A stretch of 64,000 nt of DNA from Gyromitra esculenta. Its lineage: Eukaryota > Ascomycota > Pezizomycetes > Pezizales > Discinaceae. Location: assembly GCA_038503075.1 (NCBI GenBank), contig JBCAML010000015.1, positions 1,054,001-1,118,000 of the forward strand, read 5' to 3'. Below, piece after piece: positions 53,179-64,000 of the stretch (within the stretch, counting starts at the first letter, position 1; the number at the start of each line of letters is the position of its first letter). The notes beneath the pieces are model-generated. The model was given only the letters and a program-made list of their open reading frames with translations. It did no database searches and was not told the DNA's origin. The position numbers were made by a program, and so were the translations under genes.

Positions 53179-55911
53179 ATGCATGAAGTAATATCAGCGC
53201 CTGCTACTCAGACGCAGCCAACAAAGAAGACAGCACCTTCCCAGGAGAGAAAATACAAGTGCGCATACTGCTCAAGAGCATTCAGCAGGTCAGAACACAG
53301 GAGCAGACACGAGAGATCACGTAAGGAGCCAACCCCACGAAACGCGTTTTTTTTTTAATGTTTTTTTTTGCTGATAACTGGTGCGCCATTTTTACAGACA
53401 CAAAGGAGCGACCCTTCAAATGCCTTAAATGCCGAAGCACGTTCGTCAGGAGGGATCTATTACTGCGACATGATAGAACAGTCCATGCTAAGGACGGTGG
53501 TGTCCCGCTGCACAGTGAAGTGAAGAGAAGGTCCACAAAAAACGCCACCTCAGCCCCCTCAAAACCAGCTATCACGATTGAGCAGGCCGCTATCGAGCAG
53601 CTAGAGGTGAGCAGTGAAGGGATGGTAGATTTGGAGACAGCTGCAGCGTTGATGACTGAGCTTCGTCATGCTGCAGCGGCAGCGATAGTGGATCATGAAC
53701 AGGAAATGCTGCTGCAAGAGAAATCTAGACGATCAATGTCGTCTAACCCTGAATCTGTATTCGATCCCTCTGTGCCGTATGCGCCCGGTGCAATCCCGGT
53801 CCAAAACATGTCTACTTGGGATCCTCCTACTCCTTCGTCAGCCACTGGACTCGACCCGCCCAGAAGCCATTACATGTCAAGCACCCAGTCATCATCGCAT
53901 GAATCAGGAGTGATGTGGAGCTCCAATAGCTTGCAGCCACCCTCCTATCGCAATACGATGGAGAGGTCTCTTTCGGCTGATCCTTCGCGTGGTGGTTCCA
54001 CGGTGACCCCGACCTCATACGCCTCGCCTAATCCTTGGTTCACGGGCCCTCCATCGCCCGTAAATCCGTGTGGTGTGAGTGCTTCGTCGCAAACTACCCC
54101 TCCGCCAACCCCACCATCAGTAGACACAGATCACGATAGAAATTGCGTGCTGGATAACATTCGTGAAATCGACGTCGATCGCGCCATACTTGACAAATTT
54201 CGATTGCCAAGTAGAAGCGCCCTGAACAGATATCTCACTGCGTACTTCAATCTATTCCACCATCATTTTCCGTTCCTGCATCCAGCTTCCTTTAGCCCTG
54301 GGACTATTGCGCCACCTTTGTTGTTAGCCGTGTTGTCTATCGGGGCTTTGTACACTTTCGAGAAAGAACAAGCGTAAGTCCGATCCTTAATACCTGCATG
54401 CCAAGTTCGATTGAAAATCTAACTGATGTTTAGTTATACACTGCATTTGTCTGCAAAGGTGTTGGTAAATAATTTCTTGCATCGTCATCAAGATTATAAC
54501 TCGCGTAACTGCCCGTTATGGACTACCCAAACCTTGTTGCTTAATATGGTGTTTGCGAGCTGGAGTGGTGACCCGAAAGGACTAGAGTGGGCCTGTTCCA
54601 TTAAGGGTGTCCTCACAAATGTACGGGGTTTTTTCTCTCTCCACGGAATCAGATAAGCTGCTTGTACTAATAAGGCCGTTTAGATGGTCGCTGGTGGTAG
54701 ATACGAATTGCAAGTGAGAACTGAGAATCGTGGAGATGAATTGCCTGGTCGTGAAGAGTGGATTGAGGAAGAGGGCAGCAAACGAACATACTTTGCTGTA
54801 TACGTCTTCTTTGGGCTCTTGACACTGACTTACAACCACACCCCTGCAATTACTTATAACGAGTTTGATTCACTTTCATTGCCTTGCTCCGAAACATTGT
54901 GGAACCTCGATGGTTTTGATGAACTGAGCTGGCGGGAGCATCTCGTTAATGCGTCTCTCCCCACTTTCAAGGAGGCTCACTCTCGTCTCTTCAGAGGCGA
55001 GCCTCTCCAGTATAGCGCCTTTGCTGCGCGCATCATGATCAATGCCCTCTTCATCGAAGTTTGGGGTGTCAAGAGAAGTCCCGAGATTCTCGAGACTGTT
55101 GTATCCGAGTATCGCGATAAGCTCCGTGTCGCGCTAGATACCTGGCACAGAGCTTTGGATTGTTGCACGCCCGAAACGATGATAGTACCTTTGACAGCTC
55201 CTCAAAAAGGTCATCCCCTAGTGTTTAACGCCATGGCCATGTACCGTTGCACCATCGCAAGACTTGAAGTGGATCTCGTTGACGTTCAAGACGCCCTCCG
55301 GTACCACAACCCTAACGAGGTTGCTCAGGCGATGACATCTGCAGCTGGATCGATTCCGAGGTCGGAAGCCATGACGAAGGTTATTCAGCAGTGTTTTGAG
55401 TGTTTCCAGATCCCCGCGTTGATGGGTATCCGTTGGGTCGCGAGAACCTCTGCACTGAACTGGAGCGTGGAACACCCGCTTTGTGGGTTCGAACTCATGT
55501 TGATTCTCAGCTTGTGGTTGTACAGACTTGAAGAGGAGAGTGAAGTTGCACCACCTACCGAAGAGGAACAGGCGATGTTGACGAAAGTGAGGAATCTCTT
55601 TGATGATGATTCGGTTGAGTTGTATGGATCGAGATTAAGCGCTGCCGTTGCTATGGTTTGGGGAGGGATGGTTGATGAAGTGGTTGTTTGGGGGTGAGTC
55701 TTATCCTATCCCCCCTCCTTACCTAATCTAGAACAAGTTTACTGATCCAGTCATTGTTTGTTGTAGAATTACCAAATTGCTTGGCGAATCTTTCAAAGTT
55801 CACTCGCACACACTCGCACTGAGCGATGACATGGGAATGACCATGTCATCTTCGCCATCTCCTTCGGCTACGCCTGAGGCGGAAGACGATATGGATAGCG
55901 AAGTTGAATAG
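53179..55911 (+). CDS. C2H2 zinc-finger / fungal_trans transcription factor
   Basis: Likely nuclear sequence-specific regulator. Exons 53179-53320, 53398-54373, 54434-54620, 54684-55693 and 55767-55911; introns 77, 60, 63 and 73 bp, the third with branch site TACTAAT. CDS 2460 bp, 819 residues. Two C2H2 fingers at the N-terminus: YKCAYCSRAFSRSEHRSRH (about 33-55) and FKCLKCRSTFVRRDLLLRH (about 61-83). The last His of finger 1 is split by intron 1 (C|AC). A Ser/Pro-rich linker follows, then the fungal-specific middle homology region (PF04082 type) from about residue 325 (FRLPSRSALNRYL, FNLFHHHFPFLHPASF, SIGALYTFEKEQA, NMVAGGRYELQ, EGSKRTYFAVYVFFGLLTL). The acidic, Ser-rich tail ends EAEDDMDSEVE. 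Target genes unknown. No damage seen. Confidence 0.92.
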
Positions 55912-58900
55912 TTGAACTTTCCTCCAATAGGAGGGAAGACTCATGCTTGCAGCGAGGTTAATTTTTATGACCGTTACGAGTCTTTGTTTTGGTGTTTTCG
56001 CACATATCACCACTTCTTTCTTCATATCTTGCTTTATTCGCTTCTTGATGTTTTTCTTCAGAGAAAATCAACCCCTTTTCTTATTTTCTTTATATGGTTC
56101 TTGGTTCATTCATCTATTGCTTTGGTTTTGTGAATACTGTCTTCATTTTTTGTTTTTGGAAGTCCCCTTCCACGGTTCGTTTTTTACCATGGCGTCTTTG
56201 GCTCGGTTCAGTCTATTGAGTTTTAGCATGGATTGAGCGTTTTTCATTTTTTGAGTTAATATTTCTATCTGTTTTTATTGCGTTTCATTTGTTCATCGGC
56301 AGTGGAATTTGTCTTTATTGTGCGTGCGGGCACCTCCTTCGCAATCCGGGGCTATTGGTTACAGGTCTGCTTTATTGCGTTGAAAGATTTGGTGGGTTTA
56401 TTGGGGAACATGGATGGGTCGGTTTGCTTTGCTGCTCTTGCTTTTTTGGTTTCTTGGTTTTCTCTCCCTTTCATCGAAAAATCACTTGGAAAGGGCTCCG
56501 GATAGCCGTTTTTGACGTGTGCGTCTAAAAAATCACTTTCTATTGTTTATTTCAATTTTCTATTTCTTCTGCCTTTACATCTTTACTATTTTACTCTTAT
56601 CATCATAACATAACTATTAGTTTTAGTAGTGGTATTCACTTTCTTCGTTATTATCTGCATTTGTTATTATCGCATCTCTTCATATTCGCTTCTTCGAAAG
56701 TAACGAACCGTATTACTTTTAGTTATCATTTTAAATTGGGGACTTTATTTCTTTTGCCTTCTTTCCTTTTATATCAAAAACAAAAAACGGGGGGTTCAGT
56801 GATGTTACTTGGGACAAATGAGGGAGCTCGGAGCTCGGAGTGGGGGAGGGGTTTACGAAAGGCTTTGTTTTGTTTTTTTGGATCTGTTTTTTTTTTATGT
56901 TTACTTTTCCATGTATCGATATTATGATAATTCTAGGGCTGGTTTATTTATTTATTTTTGGCTGTGAGATCTTTTGCGGCAAAGCCGCTGCCTGCTGCCT
57001 TCGTGGGGGGGGTTTGTTGTGAACCTGACCTGTCAAAAACCGATGGTGTCGCTGAGTGGATGACGTAAAGTATGTATGCCAGGACTTTCTCCATTGTGCA
57101 TTTCTTCACGGAGATGTACACTTTCCTCTCTATGGGTACCAGAATTACTTAGTTGCATGCCTCTATACGTATGTCTATCGTAGTCTGTTTAGGGCCCTAA
57201 GGTACTGTATGGGGGAGGACAGACGGTAACGTACCTCGAACACCAAAAAAAAAAAACATCCCGTCACTCCGCTTTAGAAAAAAAATAAAAAATGCCTGGC
57301 TGATGCATTTGCAACAAGGATCTGACATAGATTTTTCTGACAGACAGACAGGCACCTCGAGATCGAAGATTTCAATTCTCCCCACCGTGGCCAATTGTCC
57401 AATAGCTGTACATACCCATGAAGGGGGCACGTATTTGCCCTACTACGAGATCTGCCTATGTGGGGTATTTCACCCCCTAGAACAATGTGTACCCTCGCAC
57501 GTGTTGCGCCCGCCCGCGGGAGTTCGCTTCGCTCGGCTTATGTAGTTGTGTGATTTGCGGTTAGGCGAAGAAGTAAACCCTCTCCCCTCCAGGACCTTTT
57601 TTTTTTACCAGGGTTCTGTTTTCAGACGGTGTCCGATTCGTGTTCGTTACCGCTACATACGCTGTGGGATGAAATTTTCGGCGTGTTGGTTTGGTCGGAC
57701 TGCAACAGCACACATTTTTTTTATTCCGTTCCATCGTGACTATGATATTTATTTTTTTGGTGTCGTGTGCGTCCGTGTGGCGGTGGAGTGTCGTTGGGTG
57801 GAATGAATGAATGTGGGGTGTTTTTGCGGGGTGAGCTCGCTAGCTAACGCTAGCGGATGTTAACTGTGCTAATGATGCTTTTGGCCGGCGTGTGACACCC
57901 CCTCACTGGACCCTCAGCGGCCCCGCAAAATACGAAACCCAAAAGAATGTAGTTTGATGACGGTCTTGATCGGACGGAGGGGATGCGACGGGCGAGCTCG
58001 CGAATCTGGAGGGGTTGGAAATGGGACCTTCTCGGCTTGAATTAAGGGATTGGGGTTAGGACTATGGTAGGTCATAGGCATGGCGCCGACTGGCCAAGCT
58101 AACTGGCCCAAGGCAGTTCTCGTGAACAGTGTAGGGTGCACGTATTGAGCCATGAAGGCGCTCACGAGAAGCAGACGGCGGACGGGCTGCAGCTGAATAA
58201 GGTGGGAGAAGTTGCTCCATTGGCCTTGAGCTGCCCTCGTGGTGTATCGTCAGTGCGTTGATCGTCAACATCTGAGGAATCAGCTTCACATACATATGTA
58301 GAGCAACATGTCCCCAAGCCTCGGCGAGGCGACATTTGGCTGGGCTACTGGGCGAGCTGTTTATGTAAAGGTGGAATGGAATTTAGATGCTCCGAGGAAC
58401 GCGCACCACTCACAAAATGTTTATATTTACTCTGCTCTATACGATGTTGTTTGTTTTGTTTTTCTGTTCCCTGAAACACTTGACACTCGGGATGGATGAT
58501 GGACATATGATGGCACATTCTGATTTCCCTGGACACCTGTACGATTTCTTCTTCGTTTTTCCGCCTGCACCCTTGGTTTTCCCTCCACTCAACAATCCGG
58601 TGTGCACGGTTCCCAACAATCGAACATGCGGCGGAGGAGGCGTACTCTTGAGTAGATATCTAGAGTTTCTTTTTCTTCCTCTTTTCCCTCAGTTTCTCAC
58701 TCTGCTCGATCGATCCCGGGAGCGTTTATCCAGTCTCATTTTTACATTTCGCCTGACCCAGACTAACGTTCTCATTGTTTACTTTTCCGCGCCCCGCTTT
58801 GCAGGAGGGAGCACCAGCTCTAACCCCGCCATTTGGCGTCCGTAGAGTATGGTGCTGGGCGCTGGGCTTGAAGCACGGTGGAGGTTAAAACTCGTGTGGT

Positions 58901-61900
58901 GGAGCGTAAAACGTGACTTTTTCCCGGCGGATATATCCGGTTCCCCCAAGGAAAATGCTGGTGTCATGAAACATCACTTAGCAAGAATAATAATGATAGA
59001 TAATTTAAATAATAATTCAGCATGTTAACCCTAACCCTATAACTAAACGAAATTCTGTCAAAAATAAATGAATCCTATTATCTCATTAACCCTCAAGACT
59101 CATGATATTCGTGAAAATGAATTCGATATAGAGCGTAAAATTTTTTTTAAAAAAAATACGCGCGGTAAAAATTACATTGCTTCAACAATACCAAATGCTA
59201 ATATCGAGGAGCGTCGAAAACACCCTCTGTAACCTCAGTAAAAGGAGAGACTATATAGTATTGGCAACTTTCGCATCCACTAGACACTGGAGGAGCACTT
59301 GTACATGAAACCGGCTCAAGAAGAGTTCGTGGTAATTTATCACGGGAAATTCCGGCTGGATAGTGAAACGGCATCGTCTGCCTTATCGAGGTGTTGTATA
59401 GCTTCATCGATAATGGCTGTTGTCTGGTTGGGCTGTTAGCCATGCTGACTGACCAAACGAAGACAGGGGGAGATATTAATTTTGTACATTTGTCAAAATG
59501 CGAACCAGCTGCTGGGACTCTCGTTGGCTTGTTGGGAACGACTGGACTGCTCTTAGAAACAACCCAACCGTTGCTGGAAACCGTTTAACGGTTTCTGGGG
59601 ATTATCAATACCGCCTGCTGCGGATGTTTTAAGTTAATGCCAACTCGTCTCGGATGGCTTGGAAGTGGTTTGCAATGGCGGCTATGTATGTTCGGTTGAG
59701 CCATTCTAATTTATCTAATTGCCAACCAGTCTCCCGTTAGTTGGGGAAGGGGCTCAGGCTCACGATATCGTCTAAGGCGCTGCTGTTGCTACTGTAGTTG
59801 AGGGGGTATACCGATCCTAGAGGGAGGGTTGTGGGTCAGATGGCTGTTCGTCTCTCTAACTTGAAGAGGATATAAGAGGTGGTGTTCTCCATGTAGTGAT
59901 TCGAACCTTCAATAACCTAATCCTCTTTCCTAACCAATCTCAACCCCTCCAAATCAGCACCGAGTGACTTCGGCTACGTTGGTAAAGAATACAAGCTCCT
60001 AGTGGGGTTAGAATGGATGAGGGGGAAAAGGTGAGTGAACTGTGTATTACATTAGAGTACATAATTCTAGCCCATATATCAGAGATTGTATCGAATCCGT
60101 ATCGTGTGTTTTACTTTAGTAGGGACAGCATTCATGACCAGGAGGTTTTTCCCCACATGATGCGAGTATAGCTACTTTAGGTACCCATCGGTTAGCTACC
60201 CGCAGGTTCGGCCCTAACCCGGGTATGTAGACCCTGCTCGTAACACGTTAAAAAGGTCGAACATGGATGCTCGGTGTTGCTCGTTTGCATTCGGAGACTT
60301 CGGACCGTTCTTCGAAGAGTACGTACATACATGTAGTTGGTGTAACTGGGGTCTCCATCGAGAAGCCCACAGTCGAGTAGTTGCCGACATATCGCGATTT
60401 ACCAGTTTTGCATTCCAGTTTTACAATTGACCAATAAGAACTCACCGCTTACCCCGCCAATTACAGTCTCAACAAGTTCACGTAGAGTAGACCCTGGTTG
60501 CCGGATTGCGCCAAAATCCAGTTCGCGGGGGTACCCGCAATCGTTCCTGATTTTCCCAGGTGCGGGGTTCATAACGGTCAAGGAAAAAACTAAGTTTTAG
60601 GCTCGATGAGGGTTTTGCTAGTGTAGCTGGGTTTGTTATTGATGCAGCTTTCATAACATGTCACTCACTCAATAACCCAGTAACCTGCCAACTCACTCAC
60701 CCTTCAGCTGACACCACACAAACCACAGAGGATAAACTGCGTTTCAGAACATGCTGGAGATTCACAATTTTTCTCACCTCTTTGCTGAAATATTCATCTA
60801 GACGCAGTTAAACTCTGCCTCTCCAAGTACAGCTTGAAGAAATATTAACACTACGTGTATGCACTCCTGAATGTGAACGCACCTATGCATCGAAGAGCCT
60901 AGCTCAGGTAAATTATGGTTATTCACTTTGGATATAGGTTGATGCTGGATCATGCATGGGCCCATTTCATAGAGACTTGCTCTCCTTTCACCGCTAAAAA
61001 ATTACAATCACTGCAGATCACTCGTTCACAACTTACCGTGTCTTATGACCGAGGCTATAACGGTAGAGCCCTAGCCGAAGGGTATTGGAAATCCGTCCCT
61101 CGAAGGAATCCATTGCATATAGCGATTCGTTAAGTTCCTAAACCTCCTCTCGATGGAGGTTAGCCCAATCGTGATTTCCTGGTTTGTGAGCTTACTAGAA
61201 GATTTAGAAGAAAAATTCAACGATTGACCACCAGCCCAACAGCGATACAATCGAATCGAATTTACGGAAGATATTGATGCCGTACTAACTCCGAACTGGG
61301 GTCGGTACTATTTGCTTAGAATCTACCGCCCGAGGGGAGTATAAGTCTCAGGTGCCGAGTTTCGCAATTAGCGATCGGCCTGGCTAGCTGACTAGCAAAG
61401 ACCCCTAAGAGCGATCCCAGGTATTTCTCAAATACCTACATCGTGATTCTCACACCAACTCGAATTCCTGTGCATATACTGATACCTTTTAAATGGATGA
61501 ATTTTCGCCAGCTAGTACTTATTTTCAAACTCTAAAGAGTGCATCAGGGATTAGTATGCGTAACCAAATGGATGATTTCCCGTGGTTGGTGGTATGGCTA
61601 GATCTGTAGTGCCGTTAAATCTCTGGAGACGCGTACGGGAGATCGAGTAAATACGTTCTCATTGGTTCCTGGTAAAGTATTCGATCGAAATGTGTCAGGA
61701 GTGTTTTGGAAATGATTGGGTCGGCGATCAAAATCGAGGCTCTTAGATGCCGTTTGTGAGGTATATTTTTATTTAGTATACATAAAATTACGTTTTATGA
61801 TATATTCCTTCACCGCAAATCGCCTCTTGAGCTAATATAAATAGTAATATTCGGGAGGGGAGTTTAGACGAATAAGCTGCAAAAGAAACTTGAAAGGTGT

Positions 61901-63373
61901 TTAATATGTATTTGCGACATGTGTTTCGAGCTCCTCTAACGCAATTATTTCGGGTTCCTCGGCACGCTTTTGTGGTTCTGATTGCGGCCAATGATATCAA
62001 ATACAAAAATATTCTCGGATAAATCCTTTACAGATGCTTCAGATGGCTACCCCGGAATATGTAGGGTGCATACATTTCGTAGCACAGATACCGGTACCTG
62101 TCCCATTGGTACGTTGATGATAACGAAACACACCTCTGTGGTCTCAATAATCTGCATTTTTTTTGCGTGCATATTTAGTATTTTGGATAGCAGCGTACCC
62201 AGTGAGGCATTTCGTGCCAAGTGTGTAAACCTATTTCCAGGTGACCGGGCAAAAATCACGACTGGTCGAGAGAAGACAATGCGCGCCTAGGAATTGAAGG
62301 TCCTGGGCATAACTTGGTATCCTGTGCATTCTGGAGCGTAAGGTATAATCGCATGTACATAGGGGTAACTATATAGCCAGGGTTTGGACCAATTTTGGAC
62401 CAGCATGGAGTATTCTAATATCCCTCGTTGACCCAATCCATTTTCGCGTGACACGGATACGCCGGAGTGTTTCTATAAGTCAGCGAGAATGATCCGGAAG
62501 AGCCATCGCCTCTCATAAGCGTGACTGGCTACTTGAAATCCCAGTTCGAGCAAGGAACAAATATCGAGCAATCAAAAGCCACCGCTTATTCCACAAGTTG
62601 CGGACAATAAAGCTTGGAAGTAGTTTCGTTGGGGAGATGTCGTGTAAACCCCGGTTATTGACTGAGAAGAATGAGAGAACTCCACTTCAGCTGCAGGTTG
62701 TTCCTGCACGAAGGTGTGACGAGCCAGTGAGGTTCCTGCGGTTCCATACATGCGCGTTTGTGGGATATCTGATCTAGCGCACGTGCCCGGTTTCAGACCC
62801 TGTCACCGCATGGCTTCACAGCACATCACTCACTAAGCTCGCGGAAGTGACATGCCAACTCACCATTCGACCCCTTAGGAGCATGTAGAGCCGCAACATG
62901 CGTGTGCTCTGTGCAGTATATTTCCTTTTCATCAAGCGTCTTCTGATACAGGGCGTAAGTGTAAGTTACTGTCATTACCTGCTGTTCCTTTTGCACGGCA
63001 ATTTCTGCACAGCAGAGCGAAGAGCCGGCTAACTGTATGTGCGTGTAGAGTATGTGCATGGAGTTATGCACACATACAGAGGGCATATAAAGACGTCTTT
63101 GCATTGGAATCCTGGTAGACAACCCTAAACCATGTCTTGCCTCCTTGTGATTGCAATTGTAATTGCATAGGATTGTGGGTGTAAACACATTGTTTCCCAA
63201 GAACAGCAAGAGCCTCGTCGTCCCGCTCGTTGGTGCCTGACGACAACCCCTTGGCCCGTGCGCTCGACCCCTTTCCTGGGGCGCCAATAACTGAAGTCTT
63301 GATTCCCCCACACTTCCTTCCTCATCCCTGAATTGTATGTATATATATTATTCTCATTTCGTCGAGATCGTCA
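55912..63373. other. 7.5-kb stretch without a recognisable gene
   Basis: A T-rich region (55950-57000) follows the transcription factor and is probably its 3' flank. The rest has many stops and only short ORFs without motifs, such as minus 62826-63311 (161 codons). Homopolymer tracts occur near 57245, 57595 and 59140. Two telomere-like ccctaa units at 59028-59039 are too few to mean anything. Confidence 0.5.
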
Positions 63374-64000
63374 ATGTCATCAGCACCACTTAAACTATCT
63401 TTGACACAGCTTCCGCGGTCCACATTCACCTCGGAAAACTTGTCGGGACTAATTCAGGACAGCCTTGACTTTGTCCGCTCGATCCCATCAGATTCCGGAA
63501 CTTCCCGCGAACCCTCGACGCTGAGCGTGAAATGGCAGCTCGCGAAATCGGATGCCGATATCAAAGTGTCTACCTCAACACATCAAGGGGAACGCTGGAC
63601 TACGCGAGTGACGAATGCGGACGTTCCATACGATCTGGTTCGGGAGAGCCTCTATGAGGGCAGGCTTGAGTCTGAGAAGGAATATCTATCAAAGCCAGGA
63701 GATAAGATGGAAATCGAATCGACGGAAACATTTGATGATGTGAAAATAAAGATTGAAGGTAAATACTATATTTTGCGGCCGTGTCTTCTCCGTTTATCTC
63801 AATTAAACGTGTTTTTCTTTCGTTCTCTGGGGAGTAGATGTGCGCAAACTATTACATGTTCAAGCGTTCTCTGCGCGTGAGTTCCTCGAAGCCATCATTT
63901 TCCATGATCTTCCGCCATTGTCTGGCGGCTTACGTCAATTTATCGCTATCTCTATGCCCCTGGAGGGCGAGGCGAAATCCGAGTCTGCTGTCCTTGGCCG
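63374..64000 (+). CDS. DUF3074-like protein, N-terminal part (runs off the window)
   Basis: Exon 1 63374-63758 starts MSSAPLKLSLTQLPRSTF; an intron of 79 bp (63759-63837, gtaaat...gtag) joins IE to DVRKLLHVQAF, and exon 2 is open to the window edge. About 182 residues are visible, no signal peptide. The layout resembles fungal DUF3074 proteins, thought to be START-like lipid-binding folds: an N-terminal helix with LIQDSLDFVRSIP, then WTTRVTNADVPYDLVRESLY, then FLEAIIFHDLPPLSGGLRQF, similar to the E-x3-H-x-LP-x-L pattern before the RvF strand. This is by eye and could be wrong. The C-terminus is not visible. Confidence 0.6.

Noticed and set aside
59026..59040. Telomere-like ccctaa units
   Set aside because: Only two units; chance level.
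62826..63311. 161-codon minus ORF beside the last gene
   Set aside because: No motif, overlaps the likely promoter of the gene at 63374.

Overview
The window is fungal nuclear DNA. Its protein genes carry short introns of 52-100 bp with GT...AG ends, and it encodes a fungal-type C2H2/fungal_trans transcription factor, a Cdc25-type RasGEF and a mitochondrial fumarase. A filamentous ascomycete (Pezizomycotina) is the best fit. Large gene-free gaps and many chromodomain Ty3/gypsy elements resemble a TE-rich genome such as those of Pezizomycetes, but that placement is inference.

Positions 1-29,900 are almost entirely a retrotransposon graveyard. A degenerate tandem repeat of about 69 bp (175-2780) is cut by two solo LTRs and by an 803-bp TG...CA element. 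Four large Ty3/gypsy chromoviruses of the Tf1/sushi type follow, nested like Russian dolls: element B (3042-27374, +) holds element A (6273-24994, +), which holds element D (11040-23476, -). D's 3' LTR holds a second 803-bp TG...CA element, which in turn holds element E (11994-17815, +). Perfect 5-bp target-site duplications fix the order from A inward. All four elements share LTRs of about 410 bp ending TTTCA...TGAGA. They share a gag with coiled coil and CCHC knuckle, and a U UUA AAC slip site touching the gag stop codon with a covarying hairpin downstream. They also share a pol (protease, RT, RNase H, integrase, chromodomain) and a putative self-priming PBS complementary to the LTR's own R region. 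No copy is fully intact. From 27,841 to 29,464 an F-box/ankyrin pseudogene is shattered by further solo LTRs.

Positions 30,000-64,000 are host DNA: an intron-containing tRNA-Ala(UGC) at 30,470; fumarase (33,608-35,422, -); a Gfo/Idh/MocA oxidoreductase (36,176-37,417, -); a 231-bp MITE with TA target duplication (38,337-38,567); an SH3-RasGEF (39,708-43,476, -); a gene-free gap of 9.7 kb; a C2H2 + fungal_trans transcription factor (53,179-55,911, +); a second gene-free gap of 7.5 kb; and the start of a DUF3074-like gene running off the right edge (63,374, +). For the three complete minus-strand genes and the transcription factor, the exon models add up to whole codons and join conserved motifs in frame.
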